DNA of 64,000 nt from Mycolicibacterium aurum (GCA_900078775.1 LT549889.1:2418001-2482000), one strand, 5' to 3'; shown: positions 53,028 to 62,539, numbered from the stretch's first letter. Notes: generated from the sequence alone by a model not told the origin. Program-made: numbers and translations.

Positions 53028-55196
53028 CTATTCCGCCGACGCGCGGCGTGGTGCGGTGTCGCGCCGCTCCGAAGTGGCCGACGAGGCAACGCGCGACTCG
53101 GGCCGACCGGGCCCGGATCCGCGCCCGTCGCGGGCCTCGGTGCCCTGGGTTTCACCCGCCCTCGCACCGGAATTCGGGGCCGTCACGGTCCGCACCCGCG
53201 GCCCGGCCTTCGGGGCCGATCGGACGCTCTTGGACGGCGAGTCCTGGCTGAGCTTCGGTGCCGACCCCTCGAAGGCTCCGGAGACATCGGACGGCGGGTC
53301 CGCGGACGCGATGTCGCCCGCCGCATCCGTGACGTCCGTGGCATCGTCTGCGGGGGCGGTCGGTTCGGTGCCGGGCACGTCCCCGGTCACCGGGGTGTCC
53401 ACCATCTCGTCCTCGGTCGCAACGTCTTCGACGGCCTCGTCTTCGGTGACCTCGTCCTCCACGATGACGTCCTCCACGATGACGTCTTCCACGACGACGT
53501 CCTCCACGATGACGTCTTCGACGACCTCGTCGTCCACGACATCTTCGACGACCACGGCATCTTCGACCACGACGTCCTCGATGACCACGTCCTCGACCAC
53601 CACGTCCTCGATGACGGCATCGGTCACCGGAACCTCGGTCACGACCCCGTCGACGACGCCCTCTTCGACGACGCCCTCTTCTGCGACGACCTCTTCCGCG
53701 ACGGCGCCCTCCCCCACGACCTCGACTGCGGCGTCCTCCGCCGGGACCTCCGGCACCGACCCGGAGTCCGTCCCGCCGGCCGCCTCAGCGTCCGCGTCCA
53801 GATCCGAGTTCGCCGAGGCCATCCGCAGCGAGGCGCCCATCGCGCTGGCCGCGGCCGGCGGCGTGCCGGTCAGCACGCCCGACAGACCGCCCAGGAGGGA
53901 CCCGACCAGAGTCGTCACGGCCTGGATCACGCCGGCCACCAGGTTGGGCACGAAGCTGAGGATCTGCGCCACCACCTGCTGGATGGCCTGCAGCAGCGAC
54001 GAGACCGGGTTGGTCGGGTTGCTCGGCGTACATCCGTCCTGCAGGCAGCGAATCAATTGCTTCAACTGTGCCAGCGCCGCGGCATCCTTGGGATTTCCGA
54101 ATTGATCGAAGATCCCGAAGAAACGCTCGTCACCGAGCGCATCCGGGTCGTCCTGAATCGAATACAGGAACACCGGACCGGCCCCGGCAATCGACTGCCA
54201 CGCGGTCAGAATGTCGCGCATGAATTCCAGTTGAACCGCGGCCGACACCTGGCTGGTGGGCAACCCGTATTCGGTGATCCAGATCTTCAGCTGTTCCTCA
54301 CCGGGCAGCAGATGAGCATCCATCATGGCTCGGATCTGCTGAATCTGGAGCAGCGGCGAGAGCATGTTCGCGTCCTGCTCGGAGAACTTCGTCACGAAGT
54401 CGTACGGATGGAAGGAGATCGCGTCGAAATATCCGTGCGCACCGGCCGCATACATGGCGGCGACGAATTCGACGGGGCTCTTGGTCCACTCACCGATGGT
54501 GATACCGGGGCCCACGACCGCGCCGACCACCGTGATGTCGGGGCTGACGGCCTTCAGTGCGGTGTAGGTGGCCTTGAGCATCTCGGTGTACTCCACCGGA
54601 TCCACCGGGTTCCAGAACAGCACGAAGTTCGGCTCGTTCCACACCTCGTACGCGGTGATCTTGTTGAGGTACCGGGAGGCCACCGCACCGGCGAAATCGG
54701 CGAGATACTGCGGATCCGAGGGATGCCCGCTACCGGGAGTGCCGTCGGTCGCCCAGGCCGGCGTCCACTGCAGCACGCCGAGGATGCCCAACCCCAGCCG
54801 GTCCGCCTCGTTGACGATGGTGTCCAGCTTCGCCCAGTTGAGGTCGCTCTCCCAGTCCACGGGCTGCCCCATCGGGTCCTGGGTCTGGATCTGCCACCAC
54901 GGCACCAGCAGGCGGATGTTCTTCACCCCGAGCGACGCGGTCAGCGCGAGGCGCTCCATCACCTCGTCGAGATCATCGGTGAAATAGATGTTGGAATCCG
55001 AGATCCCGACCGCCGTCGAGGACTCGTCGACCGCCGCCACATGCATCACGTCATAACTGGCGATGCGTTTCTCTTCCAGCGGCGAGAAATGGCCGGCGGT
55101 GGTCGCGACCATCGCGGCCGCGGTAACGCCGATTACGGCCCGACTCGCAATACCGCGAATCGGTCGCCGGACACAACTCCACATGTTGACCACCAT
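53028..55196 (-). CDS. secreted glycoside hydrolase-like protein with acidic pentapeptide-repeat tail
   Basis: A 722-aa protein. Residues 12-36 form a signal peptide or anchor (RGIASRAVIGVTAAAMV). Residues about 60-370 form a TIM-barrel glycosidase resembling GH5/GH39-type clan A enzymes, with acid/base Glu188 (YEVWNEPN) and nucleophile Glu309 (IWITEYGLP). Residues 397-445 are hydrophobic and helical (QAIQQVVAQILSFVP). Residues 524-600 consist of about 15 (V/I)VED-V pentapeptides. The last 120 residues are Ser/Pro/Arg-rich. It is probably exported and surface-associated. The substrate is unknown; arabinan or cell-wall glycans are a guess. ATG at 55196; no close relative in M. tuberculosis that I recall. 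Confidence 0.85.
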   Translation of the reverse strand: MVVNMWSCVRRPIRGIASRAVIGVTAAAMVATTAGHFSPLEEKRIASYDVMHVAAVDESSTAVGISDSNIYFTDDLDEVMERLALTASLGVKNIRLLVPWWQIQTQDPMGQPVDWESDLNWAKLDTIVNEADRLGLGILGVLQWTPAWATDGTPGSGHPSDPQYLADFAGAVASRYLNKITAYEVWNEPNFVLFWNPVDPVEYTEMLKATYTALKAVSPDITVVGAVVGPGITIGEWTKSPVEFVAAMYAAGAHGYFDAISFHPYDFVTKFSEQDANMLSPLLQIQQIRAMMDAHLLPGEEQLKIWITEYGLPTSQVSAAVQLEFMRDILTAWQSIAGAGPVFLYSIQDDPDALGDERFFGIFDQFGNPKDAAALAQLKQLIRCLQDGCTPSNPTNPVSSLLQAIQQVVAQILSFVPNLVAGVIQAVTTLVGSLLGGLSGVLTGTPPAAASAMGASLRMASANSDLDADAEAAGGTDSGSVPEVPAEDAAVEVVGEGAVAEEVVAEEGVVEEGVVDGVVTEVPVTDAVIEDVVVEDVVIEDVVVEDAVVVEDVVDDEVVEDVIVEDVVVEDVIVEDVIVEDEVTEDEAVEDVATEDEMVDTPVTGDVPGTEPTAPADDATDVTDAAGDIASADPPSDVSGAFEGSAPKLSQDSPSKSVRSAPKAGPRVRTVTAPNSGARAGETQGTEARDGRGSGPGRPESRVASSATSERRDTAPRRASAE
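53397..53627 (-). repeat. 15-bp minisatellite encoding (V/I)VED(V) repeats
   Basis: About 15 imperfect 15-bp units (plus-strand type ACGATGACGTCCTCC) encode pentapeptides such as VVEDV and IVEDV within the secreted glycosidase. Each unit is a multiple of three, so copy-number changes keep the frame. This is a candidate VNTR. Neighbouring units are nearly identical, which favours slippage. Confidence 0.9.
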
Positions 55197-55665
55197 TTCT
55201 CACACCGTGACGTCGAACCTTCCCCAGCCCGACACTGCTAGAAAATTAGCGACAGCGAAGAGAAATTGCGAAACCTACCTGCGAGTAAGACAACCATTTT
55301 AGAAATGGCTTTTCCGGACAGTTTCGTGGCAAAGAATTTACCGTTCTGAAATATAACTTTTCGCACCGGCTGGTGCGATTCTGGCAAACCCGAGACGTTT
55401 GCCGGGCCGCGCCGCCACCCAAGACCCACCCGTCCCCGCAGGCACATCGGTCCAGCTAGGCGTCATGTCCCCCATCGGCACCAGCGAACAACCCGCGCCA
55501 CACCGGAGCCATACCGCCACATCCGCCCGCTCCAGCAAACAGTGCACCAGCCGCCCGCTCAGCCTACAAATGCCCCAGGCGTCGCTCAGGACAAGATTTG
55601 CCGCATAGGTAAATTAATGGGGTCTCACCAGCTATATCCCAAAATATGGGATGTGCGCTAAGTGC
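55197..55665. other. AT-rich intergenic region with several small palindromes
   Basis: About 470 bp upstream of the glycosidase, clearly more AT-rich than its surroundings. Palindromes seen are CCATTTTAGAAATGG (55294-55308), TCGCACC-ggct-GGTGCGA (55361-55378) and ATCCCA-aaata-TGGGAT (55636-55652). They could be operators or terminators for the glycosidase or the converging end of the DUF899 gene. Short open frames here have no supporting features. Confidence 0.6.
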
Positions 55666-56417
55666 TCATTGATGCGGCATACCCGCCGCCACCCCGCTCT
55701 GCGGCCATCCGGGTGGCGAATCCTCCCAGGGTTCCTGGCGGCCGTAGGGCGTCAGATCGAGGAACGGATAGCCGACCGCGGTGTGGTCGAGCCCGCGGGC
55801 GTACGTGGAGTAGGTGTGGAAGACCTCCGCCCCGCGGCGCAGGAACACGCTGGCGCCGGGCCAGTCCCCGCGCAGGTCGGCGTCCGTCCAGCCGTCCCCC
55901 GCAACTCGGCATAGGACTTGTAGTTGTACTGCACCGCGGCGCGGTCCGGGTCCAGCGTGACGTGATAGTCGTAGCTGAAGTCCCCGTCGCGGGTGGAGTA
56001 CCAGGGGAACGTCCAGCCGTGTCCGGCCCGGTACTGATCGATGCTGGCCAGGGGTGCCCGCGATACACACACGAACGTCACGTCCTTGGCGTTCAGCAGG
56101 ATTCGATCGGACTCGGTGAAGGTCAGGTCCGCGGCGGCGGTGCAGCTGGGGCAGCCCTGGTCGATTTCGTCCAGCCACATGAAGTGATGGACGTAGAGCT
56201 GGGTGCGGCCCTCGAACAGATCGACCAGCCGGACCAGCCCGCCGGGCCCCTCGAAGACGTAGTCCCGGTCCACCCGCACCATCGGCAAGCGACGCCGTTC
56301 GGCGTTTACCGCGTCGCGCAGATGGGTGGCCGCGCGTTCGGCGGCCAGCAGCCGCAACCGCGCCTGCAGCCACTGTTCGCGGGATACCACCTCGGGATAG
56401 GCGCTGGGCTGCGTCAT
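55666..56417 (-). pseudogene. DUF899 thioredoxin-like protein, frameshifted near codon 174
   Basis: From the ATG at 56417, about 174 codons encode a DUF899 protein with a thioredoxin-like fold; the CxxC is at Cys89-Cys92 (GCPSC), in the expected place. After YKSYAELRG the frame diverges and homology moves to the next frame: GDGWTDADLRGDWPGASVFL, continuing to FHTYSTYARG and FLDLTPYGRQEPWED, ending at 55666. One G is probably missing from the C5/G5 run at 55896-55900. The N-terminal half with the CxxC is intact. A pseudogene or an assembly error are both possible. Confidence 0.87.
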
Positions 56418-56530
56418 CGGGCCGGCTCCTCACACATCGACGGGTCTACCGGTGCAGACTCCCCCGCCCCGGAGAACTCAGCGCCCCCCACACCGAGGCG
56501 AGACGCCGAGGTAGGCCAGTCGAGGCCCCG

Positions 56531-58702
56531 TCACTTCAGGCCGGCGGCGTCCATCCCACGCAGTTCCTTCTTGAGGTCCTGGATCTCGTCGCGGATGCGG
56601 GCGGCGAGTTCGAACTGCAGATCGCGGGCGGCCGTCATCATCTGCTCGGTCAGGTCCTTGATCAGGTCGGCGAGCTCGGCCCGCGGCATGTTCGCGGTGT
56701 CGCGACCCTCGACGATGCCGGCGCTGACCGCCCGGCCCGGCTCGCCTTGGGCGCGGCGGCCGCGGGAGGCGTTGCGGCCCGACCCGCCGATCTCGACGTT
56801 CTCGGTGTCGTCGGCCTCGCGGTACACCTGGTCGAGGATGTCGGCGATCTTCTTGCGCAGCGGCTGCGGGTCGATGCCGCGTTCCTTGTTGTAGGCGATC
56901 TGCTTGGCCCGGCGGCGTTCGGTCTCGTCGATCGCCTCCTTCATGGAGTCGGTGATCTTGTCGGCGTACATGTGCACCTCGCCGGACACGTTGCGCGCGG
57001 CCCGGCCGATGGTCTGGATCAAGCTGCGCGGGGACCGCAGGAAGCCCTCCTTGTCGGCGTCCAGGATCGCCACCAGCGACACCTCGGGCAGGTCCAGGCC
57101 CTCACGCAGCAGGTTGATGCCGACCAGCACGTCGTACTCGCCGAGCCGGAGCTGGCGGAGCAGTTCCACGCGGCGCAGGGTATCCACCTCGGAGTGCAGG
57201 TAGCGCACCCGAATGCCCATCTCCAGCAGGTAGTCGGTGAGGTCCTCGGCCATCTTCTTGGTCAGGGTGGTCACCAGCACCCGCTCATCGCGTTCGGTGC
57301 GCAGTCGGATCTCGCCGATCAGATCGTCGATCTGACCCTTGGTGGGCTTGACCAGCACCTGCGGGTCCACCAGTCCGGTCGGCCGGATGACCTGCTCGAC
57401 GAATTCGCCGCCGGCCTGGGCCATCTCGAAGTTGCCCGGTGTCGCCGACAGGTACACCGTCTGGCCGATCCGGGCGGCGAACTCCTCCCAGGTCAGCGGG
57501 CGGTTGTCCACGGCCGAGGGCAGCCGGAACCCGAAGTCGACCAGATTGCGCTTACGCGACATGTCACCCTCGTACATGCCGCCGATCTGCGGGACGGTGA
57601 CGTGGGACTCGTCGATGACGAGCAGGAAGTCTTCCGGAAAATAGTCGATCAGCGTGGCCGGGGCGGTGCCCGGTCCACGTCCGTCGATGTGGCGTGAGTA
57701 GTTCTCGATGCCGGAGCAGAAGCCGACCTGCTTCATCATCTCCAGGTCGTAGTTGGTGCGCATCCGCAGCCGCTGCGCCTCCAGCAGCTTGCCCTGGCCT
57801 TCCAGTTCGGCCAATCGGGTCTCCAGTTCGGCCTCGATGCTGGAGATCGCGGCGGCCATCCGGTCCGGGCCCGCGACGTAGTGGGTGGCCGGGAAGATCC
57901 GCACCGAGTCCACCTGCCGGACCACGTCACCGGTCAGCGGGTGCAGGTAGTACAGCGCCTCCACCTCGTCGCCGAAGAACTCGATCCGGACCGCCAGTTC
58001 CTCGTAGGCCGGGATGATCTCCACGGTGTCGCCCCGGACCCGGAACGCTCCGCGGGTGAAGGAGATGTCGTTGCGGTCGTACTGAACGTCCACCAGCAGG
58101 CGCAGCAGTCCGTCGCGGGGCACCTCGTCGCCGACCTTGATCTCCACCGACCGGTCCAGATAGGACTGCGGGGTACCCAGGCCGTAGATGCAGGACACCG
58201 AGGCCACCACCACGACGTCGCGGCGGGACAGCAGACTCGAGGTGGCCGAGTGCCGCAGCCGCTCGACGTCGTCGTTGATCGAGCTGTCCTTCTCGATGTA
58301 GGTGTCGGTCTGCGCGATGTACGCTTCCGGCTGGTAGTAGTCGTAGTACGACACGAAGTACTCGACGGCGTTGTGCGGCAACATCTCCCGCAACTCGTTC
58401 GCGAGCTGCGCGGCCAGCGTCTTGTTCGGCGCCATCACCAGGGTGGGCCGCTGCAGCCGCTCGATCAGCCAGGCGGTGGTCGCCGATTTACCGGTACCGG
58501 TGGCACCCAGCAGCACGATGTCGCGCTCGCCGGCCCGGACCCGGCGTTCCAGTTCCTCGATGGCGGCCGGCTGGTCACCGGCGGGTTCGTACTCGCTGAC
58601 CACCTCGAACCGGCCGCCGGTACGCACGATGCCGTCGACGGCGTCGGCCGCAGGTCGGTACTCCGACTGCGCCAGGACGGGATGTTCGGTCGCGAAAGCC
58701 AT
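56531..58702 (-). CDS. uvrB: excinuclease ABC subunit B
   Basis: The helicase-like core of nucleotide excision repair that receives DNA from UvrA and recruits UvrC. The 723-aa protein has Walker [12 protein letters not shown], the beta-hairpin [10 protein letters not shown], helicase motif DESH, the motif VI region QTIGRAARN, and a C-terminal UVR domain ([24 protein letters not shown]). I chose the ATG at 58702 ([11 protein letters not shown]), which matches M. tuberculosis and has GGAGACC upstream; an ATG 36 bp earlier is possible. Confidence 0.97.
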   Translation of the reverse strand: MAFATEHPVLAQSEYRPAADAVDGIVRTGGRFEVVSEYEPAGDQPAAIEELERRVRAGERDIVLLGATGTGKSATTAWLIERLQRPTLVMAPNKTLAAQLANELREMLPHNAVEYFVSYYDYYQPEAYIAQTDTYIEKDSSINDDVERLRHSATSSLLSRRDVVVVASVSCIYGLGTPQSYLDRSVEIKVGDEVPRDGLLRLLVDVQYDRNDISFTRGAFRVRGDTVEIIPAYEELAVRIEFFGDEVEALYYLHPLTGDVVRQVDSVRIFPATHYVAGPDRMAAAISSIEAELETRLAELEGQGKLLEAQRLRMRTNYDLEMMKQVGFCSGIENYSRHIDGRGPGTAPATLIDYFPEDFLLVIDESHVTVPQIGGMYEGDMSRKRNLVDFGFRLPSAVDNRPLTWEEFAARIGQTVYLSATPGNFEMAQAGGEFVEQVIRPTGLVDPQVLVKPTKGQIDDLIGEIRLRTERDERVLVTTLTKKMAEDLTDYLLEMGIRVRYLHSEVDTLRRVELLRQLRLGEYDVLVGINLLREGLDLPEVSLVAILDADKEGFLRSPRSLIQTIGRAARNVSGEVHMYADKITDSMKEAIDETERRRAKQIAYNKERGIDPQPLRKKIADILDQVYREADDTENVEIGGSGRNASRGRRAQGEPGRAVSAGIVEGRDTANMPRAELADLIKDLTEQMMTAARDLQFELAARIRDEIQDLKKELRGMDAAGLK

Positions 58703-58785
58703 GGTCTCCAGGTTAAGCGTGGGGGCTGACAAGTTCATTCCCGCTTCGCTGCGCGCGAACCCGGCCGGCGGGCTACCGTGACGCC

Positions 58786-59079
58786 GTGCCCGAACCCGTC
58801 CGCGTCACCCTCCGCCTGCTGGGCCTGATCCTGCTGGTCACAGGGGTGGTGTGCGGGGTGCTGCTGGTATGGCCGGGCCCGTTCGCGGTGGCCGAGGCGA
58901 TGGGGGCGACCTGTGAGCACTCCCGGCACGGCGGCCCGGAGAAGTGCGGTTGGTGGGACGCCCTCGACGTGCTGTGGACCGGCTGCTGGATGGCGATCGT
59001 GTTCGGTGCCGTGCTGCGGCTGACGACCCGGCCGCCGGGTCGCGGCCCGCGGACCATCGACCTGCGCCGGTGGCGGTGA
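58786..59079 (+). CDS. small membrane protein, two TM segments
   Basis: A 97-aa protein with hydrophobic segments at residues 9-30 ([21 protein letters not shown]) and 61-80 ([20 protein letters not shown]). The loop between them has two Cys and a His-rich stretch ([14 protein letters not shown]), possibly exported. No family is recognised. GTG start at 58786. Its stop overlaps the DUF402 GTG (GTGA), so it is co-translated with that gene. Confidence 0.75.
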   Translation: MPEPVRVTLRLLGLILLVTGVVCGVLLVWPGPFAVAEAMGATCEHSRHGGPEKCGWWDALDVLWTGCWMAIVFGAVLRLTTRPPGRGPRTIDLRRWR

Positions 59080-59585
59080 GCGTGCACCCACCCAAACAGG
59101 AGACCTTCGATCTGCGAACCCGCACCAACACCGACCCCAAGGGCATCGTGCGGGACGTGGAGGAGTTCGTCGTGCAGCCCTGGGGCCTCTATATGGCCCG
59201 CCCGGCGCCCGGCCGCGCCCAGTTCCACTACCTGGAGACCTGGCTGCTGCCCGCGCTGAATCTGCGGGTGACGGTGTTCCACTTCAATCCCGGTCACGAG
59301 CGTGACCAGGACTTCTACCTCGATGTCGGGCGCTACACCGTCGAGGACGGGATCTGGCGCTCCGAGGACCACTATCTGGACCTGGTGCTGCGCACCGGTC
59401 GCGATGTCACGCTGACCGACGTCGACGAGCTGATGGCCGCCGTCACCGAGGGGCTGCTGGACCCCGTCAGCGCCGAGCAGGCGGTCGCCACCGCGGTCGC
59501 CACCGTGGACGGGCTGGCCCGCCACGGTTATGACCTCGACCGCTGGTTGACAGTGCATGACGTGACGCTGACCTGGCGGGCGTAA
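59076..59585 (+). CDS. DUF402 protein (Rv1632c-like)
   Basis: A 169-aa DUF402 protein. Members are small beta-barrel enzymes, some nucleoside diphosphate or polyphosphate hydrolases (FomD/Ntdp types). The core is FVVQPWGLYMARP, LETWLLPALNLRVTVFHFNPGHERDQDFYLDVG and WRSEDHYLDLVLRTGRDVTLTDVDEL, which carries the conserved Asp/Glu cluster. The M. tuberculosis equivalent lies between coaE and uvrB too. The start is GTG at 59076; a GTG at 59082 is an alternative. Confidence 0.87.
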   Translation: MSVHPPKQETFDLRTRTNTDPKGIVRDVEEFVVQPWGLYMARPAPGRAQFHYLETWLLPALNLRVTVFHFNPGHERDQDFYLDVGRYTVEDGIWRSEDHYLDLVLRTGRDVTLTDVDELMAAVTEGLLDPVSAEQAVATAVATVDGLARHGYDLDRWLTVHDVTLTWRA

Positions 59586-59595
59586 AGTCAAGATC

Positions 59596-60144
59596 ATGAG
59601 TGTCACCAGGCGCCCAGTGATGGCGGTCGCCACGGCCGCGGCCGTGTTGTTCGCAGGTCAGCTGCTTCCCTCGGCGGCTTTCGCCGATCCCGAGGTCGAG
59701 CGCCATGAGGCCGAGACCGCCGAGGATGCGCCCCCGCTGCTGCACAACATCACCTACCGGGTGCGGGCGGACGGCACCTCACGCCGGGCCGTGGTCGCCT
59801 ACAAGGCCGACGACCAGAACATCAACAGCGAGCAGCCCAACCTGCTGCCCGGGCAGACGTTCGAGGTGAACACGGTGCTGACCGACCCGAACCTGGCCGG
59901 TCTGGAGCTGTCCATCGACTGGCCCTACGGTTCGAACCTGCACTGCGAGATCCTGGTCGACGAGGAGGTCGTGGTGCAGGCCGATCAGTTCATCGCGCCC
60001 CGGTTGCTGCGCCCCAAGGACGACCCGCTGTACGGGGTGCTGCATTGCGGTGCGCCGCTGGACGCTCCGCCGGTCGGCCTGTCCACCCCGGCACTGCCCG
60101 GATACCCGGGTGCGCCGGCCCCGGAGACTCCCCCGCAGCCCTGA
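59596..60144 (+). CDS. secreted hypothetical protein
   Basis: A 182-aa exported protein. A signal peptide covers residues 1-30 (RRPVMAVATAAAVLFAGQLLPSAAFA, cleaved near AFA-DPE). Residues 45-150 look like a beta-rich domain with two Cys (HCEI, LHCGAP). A Pro-rich tail ends the protein (PALPGYPGAPAPETPPQP). ATG at 59596; no family recognised. The stop is 1 bp from the convergent coaE stop. Confidence 0.78.
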   Translation: MSVTRRPVMAVATAAAVLFAGQLLPSAAFADPEVERHEAETAEDAPPLLHNITYRVRADGTSRRAVVAYKADDQNINSEQPNLLPGQTFEVNTVLTDPNLAGLELSIDWPYGSNLHCEILVDEEVVVQADQFIAPRLLRPKDDPLYGVLHCGAPLDAPPVGLSTPALPGYPGAPAPETPPQP

Positions 60145-60145
60145 C

Positions 60146-61312
60146 CTATCGGGGCTGCCAACCGGTGGTGTTGGCCCATTCCCAGGCGCGGTGGTACGCG
60201 TCGAGGAACCACGGCTCCTTGGCCGCGACGTAGTCCGGTGCGCGCACAGCGGCCCGCTTGGCGGCCAGATACTCCTGCTGCACACCGGGATTGGCTTTCA
60301 GCCAGTCCACGCACAGCAGCGCGAACCGCTGGTTCGGCCAGCCGTCCACCCGGATGTGCACGTTGGTGGGCCGGCCCGGGTCCGCGGAGGCATGGAACCG
60401 CTTGCGCCACTGGGCCACATCGTCGTCGTGCGCGACGTCTGCCGAATTGTGTTCCACGCGGGGGTATCCGGCGGCCAGCAGCGCCTCGGTGAGCTCGTCG
60501 GCAACCTCCAGCGAGGCGACCGTCACCTGAATGTCGATGACGTCCTTGGCATCCAGGCCGGGCACCGCGGTGGAACCGATGTGGTCGATACGCGCGGCCC
60601 GGTGCCCGCACGCGGTCTGCAGCCGGGCCACGATGCGGCGAGCCTGATCCGGCCAGCTGGGATCTGCGGGCACCACCGTCGGCTCCGGGTGCGCCGGGGT
60701 GCCCAGCCGTAGATTGTGCGCGAACGGCAGGATCCGCTCGTGCCACAGTCGGCGGGCCTGTTCCACCAGGGCTCCGGCGCTGCCGGAGTTGTCCAGCCAC
60801 ACATCGGCCACCGCGCGGCGCTGTTCCTCGGTGGCCTGGGCCGCGATCCGGGCGCGGGCGTCCTGTTCGGTGAAGCCGCGGTACTCGATGAGCCGTTTTA
60901 CCCGCAGTTCGGCGTCGGCGTTGACGATGATGACCAGCGGGAACATCGGCGCCATCTGGGATTCGACCAGGAGCGGGATGTCCTCGATGATGACGGCGTC
61001 CTGGTGGGCGGCCTCGATCAGTTCGGAGCGGCGGCCGGCCACCAGCGGGTGCACGATCCCGTTCAGCCGCTGCCGCTTCTCCTCGTCACTGAACGCGACC
61101 GCCGCCAGCGCGGGCCGGTTCAGCTGGCCGTCGGGGTGCAGGATGTCGTGGCCGAAGGCGTCGACCAGCTTGGCCAGACCCTCGGTTCCCGGTTCCACGA
61201 CCTCCCTGGCGATCACGTCACCGTCGACGACGATGCCGCCGAGGTCGCTGAAGGTCGAGGACACCGTCGATTTGCCGGCGCCGATACCGCCGGTCAGTCC
61301 GATACGAAGCAC
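60146..61312 (-). CDS. coaE: dephospho-CoA kinase with C-terminal GrpB (UPF0157) domain
   Basis: The last step of CoA synthesis, ATP-dependent phosphorylation of dephospho-CoA. Residues 1-200 are the kinase with P-loop GLTGGIGAGKST. Residues about 215-388 are a GrpB/UPF0157 nucleotidyltransferase-fold domain (DHIGSTAVPGLDAKDVIDIQV). This fusion is usual for mycobacteria; M. tuberculosis Rv1631 has the same form, and its extra domain has been linked to folding and regulation. It starts at the ATG at 61312. The usual neighbour rpsA is here separated from it by the AztD-like gene. Confidence 0.95.
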   Translation of the reverse strand: MLRIGLTGGIGAGKSTVSSTFSDLGGIVVDGDVIAREVVEPGTEGLAKLVDAFGHDILHPDGQLNRPALAAVAFSDEEKRQRLNGIVHPLVAGRRSELIEAAHQDAVIIEDIPLLVESQMAPMFPLVIIVNADAELRVKRLIEYRGFTEQDARARIAAQATEEQRRAVADVWLDNSGSAGALVEQARRLWHERILPFAHNLRLGTPAHPEPTVVPADPSWPDQARRIVARLQTACGHRAARIDHIGSTAVPGLDAKDVIDIQVTVASLEVADELTEALLAAGYPRVEHNSADVAHDDDVAQWRKRFHASADPGRPTNVHIRVDGWPNQRFALLCVDWLKANPGVQQEYLAAKRAAVRAPDYVAAKEPWFLDAYHRAWEWANTTGWQPR

Positions 61313-61342
61313 GGCACCAGTGTGTCAGGACGCTGCATAGGT

Positions 61343-62539
61343 TCACCCGCCGACGCCGGTTAATTCGATGCCGGTGTGCGGCACCGCGGTCTCGGCGATG
61401 ACGGTGCCGTCGGCCAGGTTCACCGCGACCAGGCGCTGTCCGGCCGGGTCGCTGACGTATGCGATGCCGTCCTGGAGGTACAGATCGGGCATCGGGGACT
61501 GCCAGTCGTCGGGCTCGGTCCAGGCCTCGATGACCGGCAGGTGGGCGGTGCGCTGCGCGGTGGCCGGATCGTAGACGTGCAGGTGGCCGTCGGTGCCGAG
61601 CAGGACGGCCTCGCCGGCCGGTCCGCGGCCCAGCGACCGGAAGCTATAGCTGGCATCGATCGGCACGATGGTGATGGTTCCGGCCACGGTGTCGATGAGG
61701 CTGAACCGCCGCGGCCGTTCCAGGTCGGCGTCCGGGTCGGTCTTGTAGTCGCCGAGCACGATCGGTGAGGCCGCACTGCCGGCCTGGTTGCCGATCCGGC
61801 CGTACGGGTCGGGTGCGGGCACCTTCGCGATGGTGTTGTCCCGGATGATCAGCACGCCGTCCTGGCAACCCAGGGTCAGCGCGCCGCCGGCCGCGGCCGC
61901 TTCGCCGTGCAGGCCCGGGCAGTCGTCGCTGGCCGCCAGCGGCGCGGCGGTGCCGTCGAGAATGACTGCCCCGGTGCGGGTTTGCTCATCGCCCACGCTG
62001 ACCACCGTGGTGCCGTCGGCCCGCGCGACGGCGACCCCGTGGTGCGGCGGCCGGGTGGTCACCGTGCGGGCGTGCGCGTCGCCGCTCAACAGGGCGGCGG
62101 GGTCGAGCACGTCGACCGCGCCGGTGCCGTCGCTGAACAGTGTGAGCAGATCGTCGTGGGCCACCACGTGGCCGGGTTTGGCGCCACCGAACCGGGTGCC
62201 GGTCAGTGCGGGCGCCGCGGTGTAGTAGTGCCGGTGATCGCCGTGCCGTTCGGTCCAGGTGCCGAGGTCGAGCACCTCGAAGCCGTCGGCGCGGGAGACG
62301 AGCACGTGGCGCCCGTTGGCGGCCGGGTTGAGCCGCAGGAACCCGTCGGCCGGGAGGTCGGCGACCTGTTCGAGCGTCCCGGCGTCGAACACGAGGATGC
62401 CGCCCTCATAGCTCAGGGCCAGTCGAGGTGTGGCCGTGCTCTGCTCGGCCGGTGCGGGCTGGGGTTCGGTGGCCGTGGGGGCGGAGGTGCAGGCAGCGGT
62501 CAGCAGCGCGGCGCACAGCAGGATCGAGATTCGCTTCAT
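61343..62539 (-). CDS. AztD-like zinc metallochaperone lipoprotein
   Basis: A 398-aa exported protein starting MKRISILLCAALLTAACTSA; LTAAC is a lipobox with Cys16 as the lipid-modified residue. The rest resembles the beta-propeller zinc chaperone AztD. His-rich zinc-site segments are present: ERHGDHRHYYTAAP, KPGHVVAHDD, PPHHGVAVARADGTT and DDCPGLHGEA. AztD normally hands zinc to the AztC binding protein of an AztABC importer, but no such genes lie nearby. The Zur-like box 27 bp upstream supports a zinc role. I chose ATG 62539; an ATG at 62548 is possible. Confidence 0.8.
   Translation of the reverse strand: MKRISILLCAALLTAACTSAPTATEPQPAPAEQSTATPRLALSYEGGILVFDAGTLEQVADLPADGFLRLNPAANGRHVLVSRADGFEVLDLGTWTERHGDHRHYYTAAPALTGTRFGGAKPGHVVAHDDLLTLFSDGTGAVDVLDPAALLSGDAHARTVTTRPPHHGVAVARADGTTVVSVGDEQTRTGAVILDGTAAPLAASDDCPGLHGEAAAAGGALTLGCQDGVLIIRDNTIAKVPAPDPYGRIGNQAGSAASPIVLGDYKTDPDADLERPRRFSLIDTVAGTITIVPIDASYSFRSLGRGPAGEAVLLGTDGHLHVYDPATAQRTAHLPVIEAWTEPDDWQSPMPDLYLQDGIAYVSDPAGQRLVAVNLADGTVIAETAVPHTGIELTGVGG

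Noticed and set aside
53397..53627. Array-like repeats in the glycosidase, considered as CRISPR
   Set aside because: The 15-bp units have no spacers, are in frame, and encode pentapeptides. There are no cas genes.
55238..55547. Two short minus-strand open frames in the AT-rich gap
   Set aside because: No Shine-Dalgarno, domain or homology is visible, and the region is non-coding by composition.
61343..62539. Siderophore or iron-uptake lipoprotein
   Set aside because: The upstream box does not match the IdeR consensus, and His-rich zinc-type segments plus the Zur-like site favour zinc.
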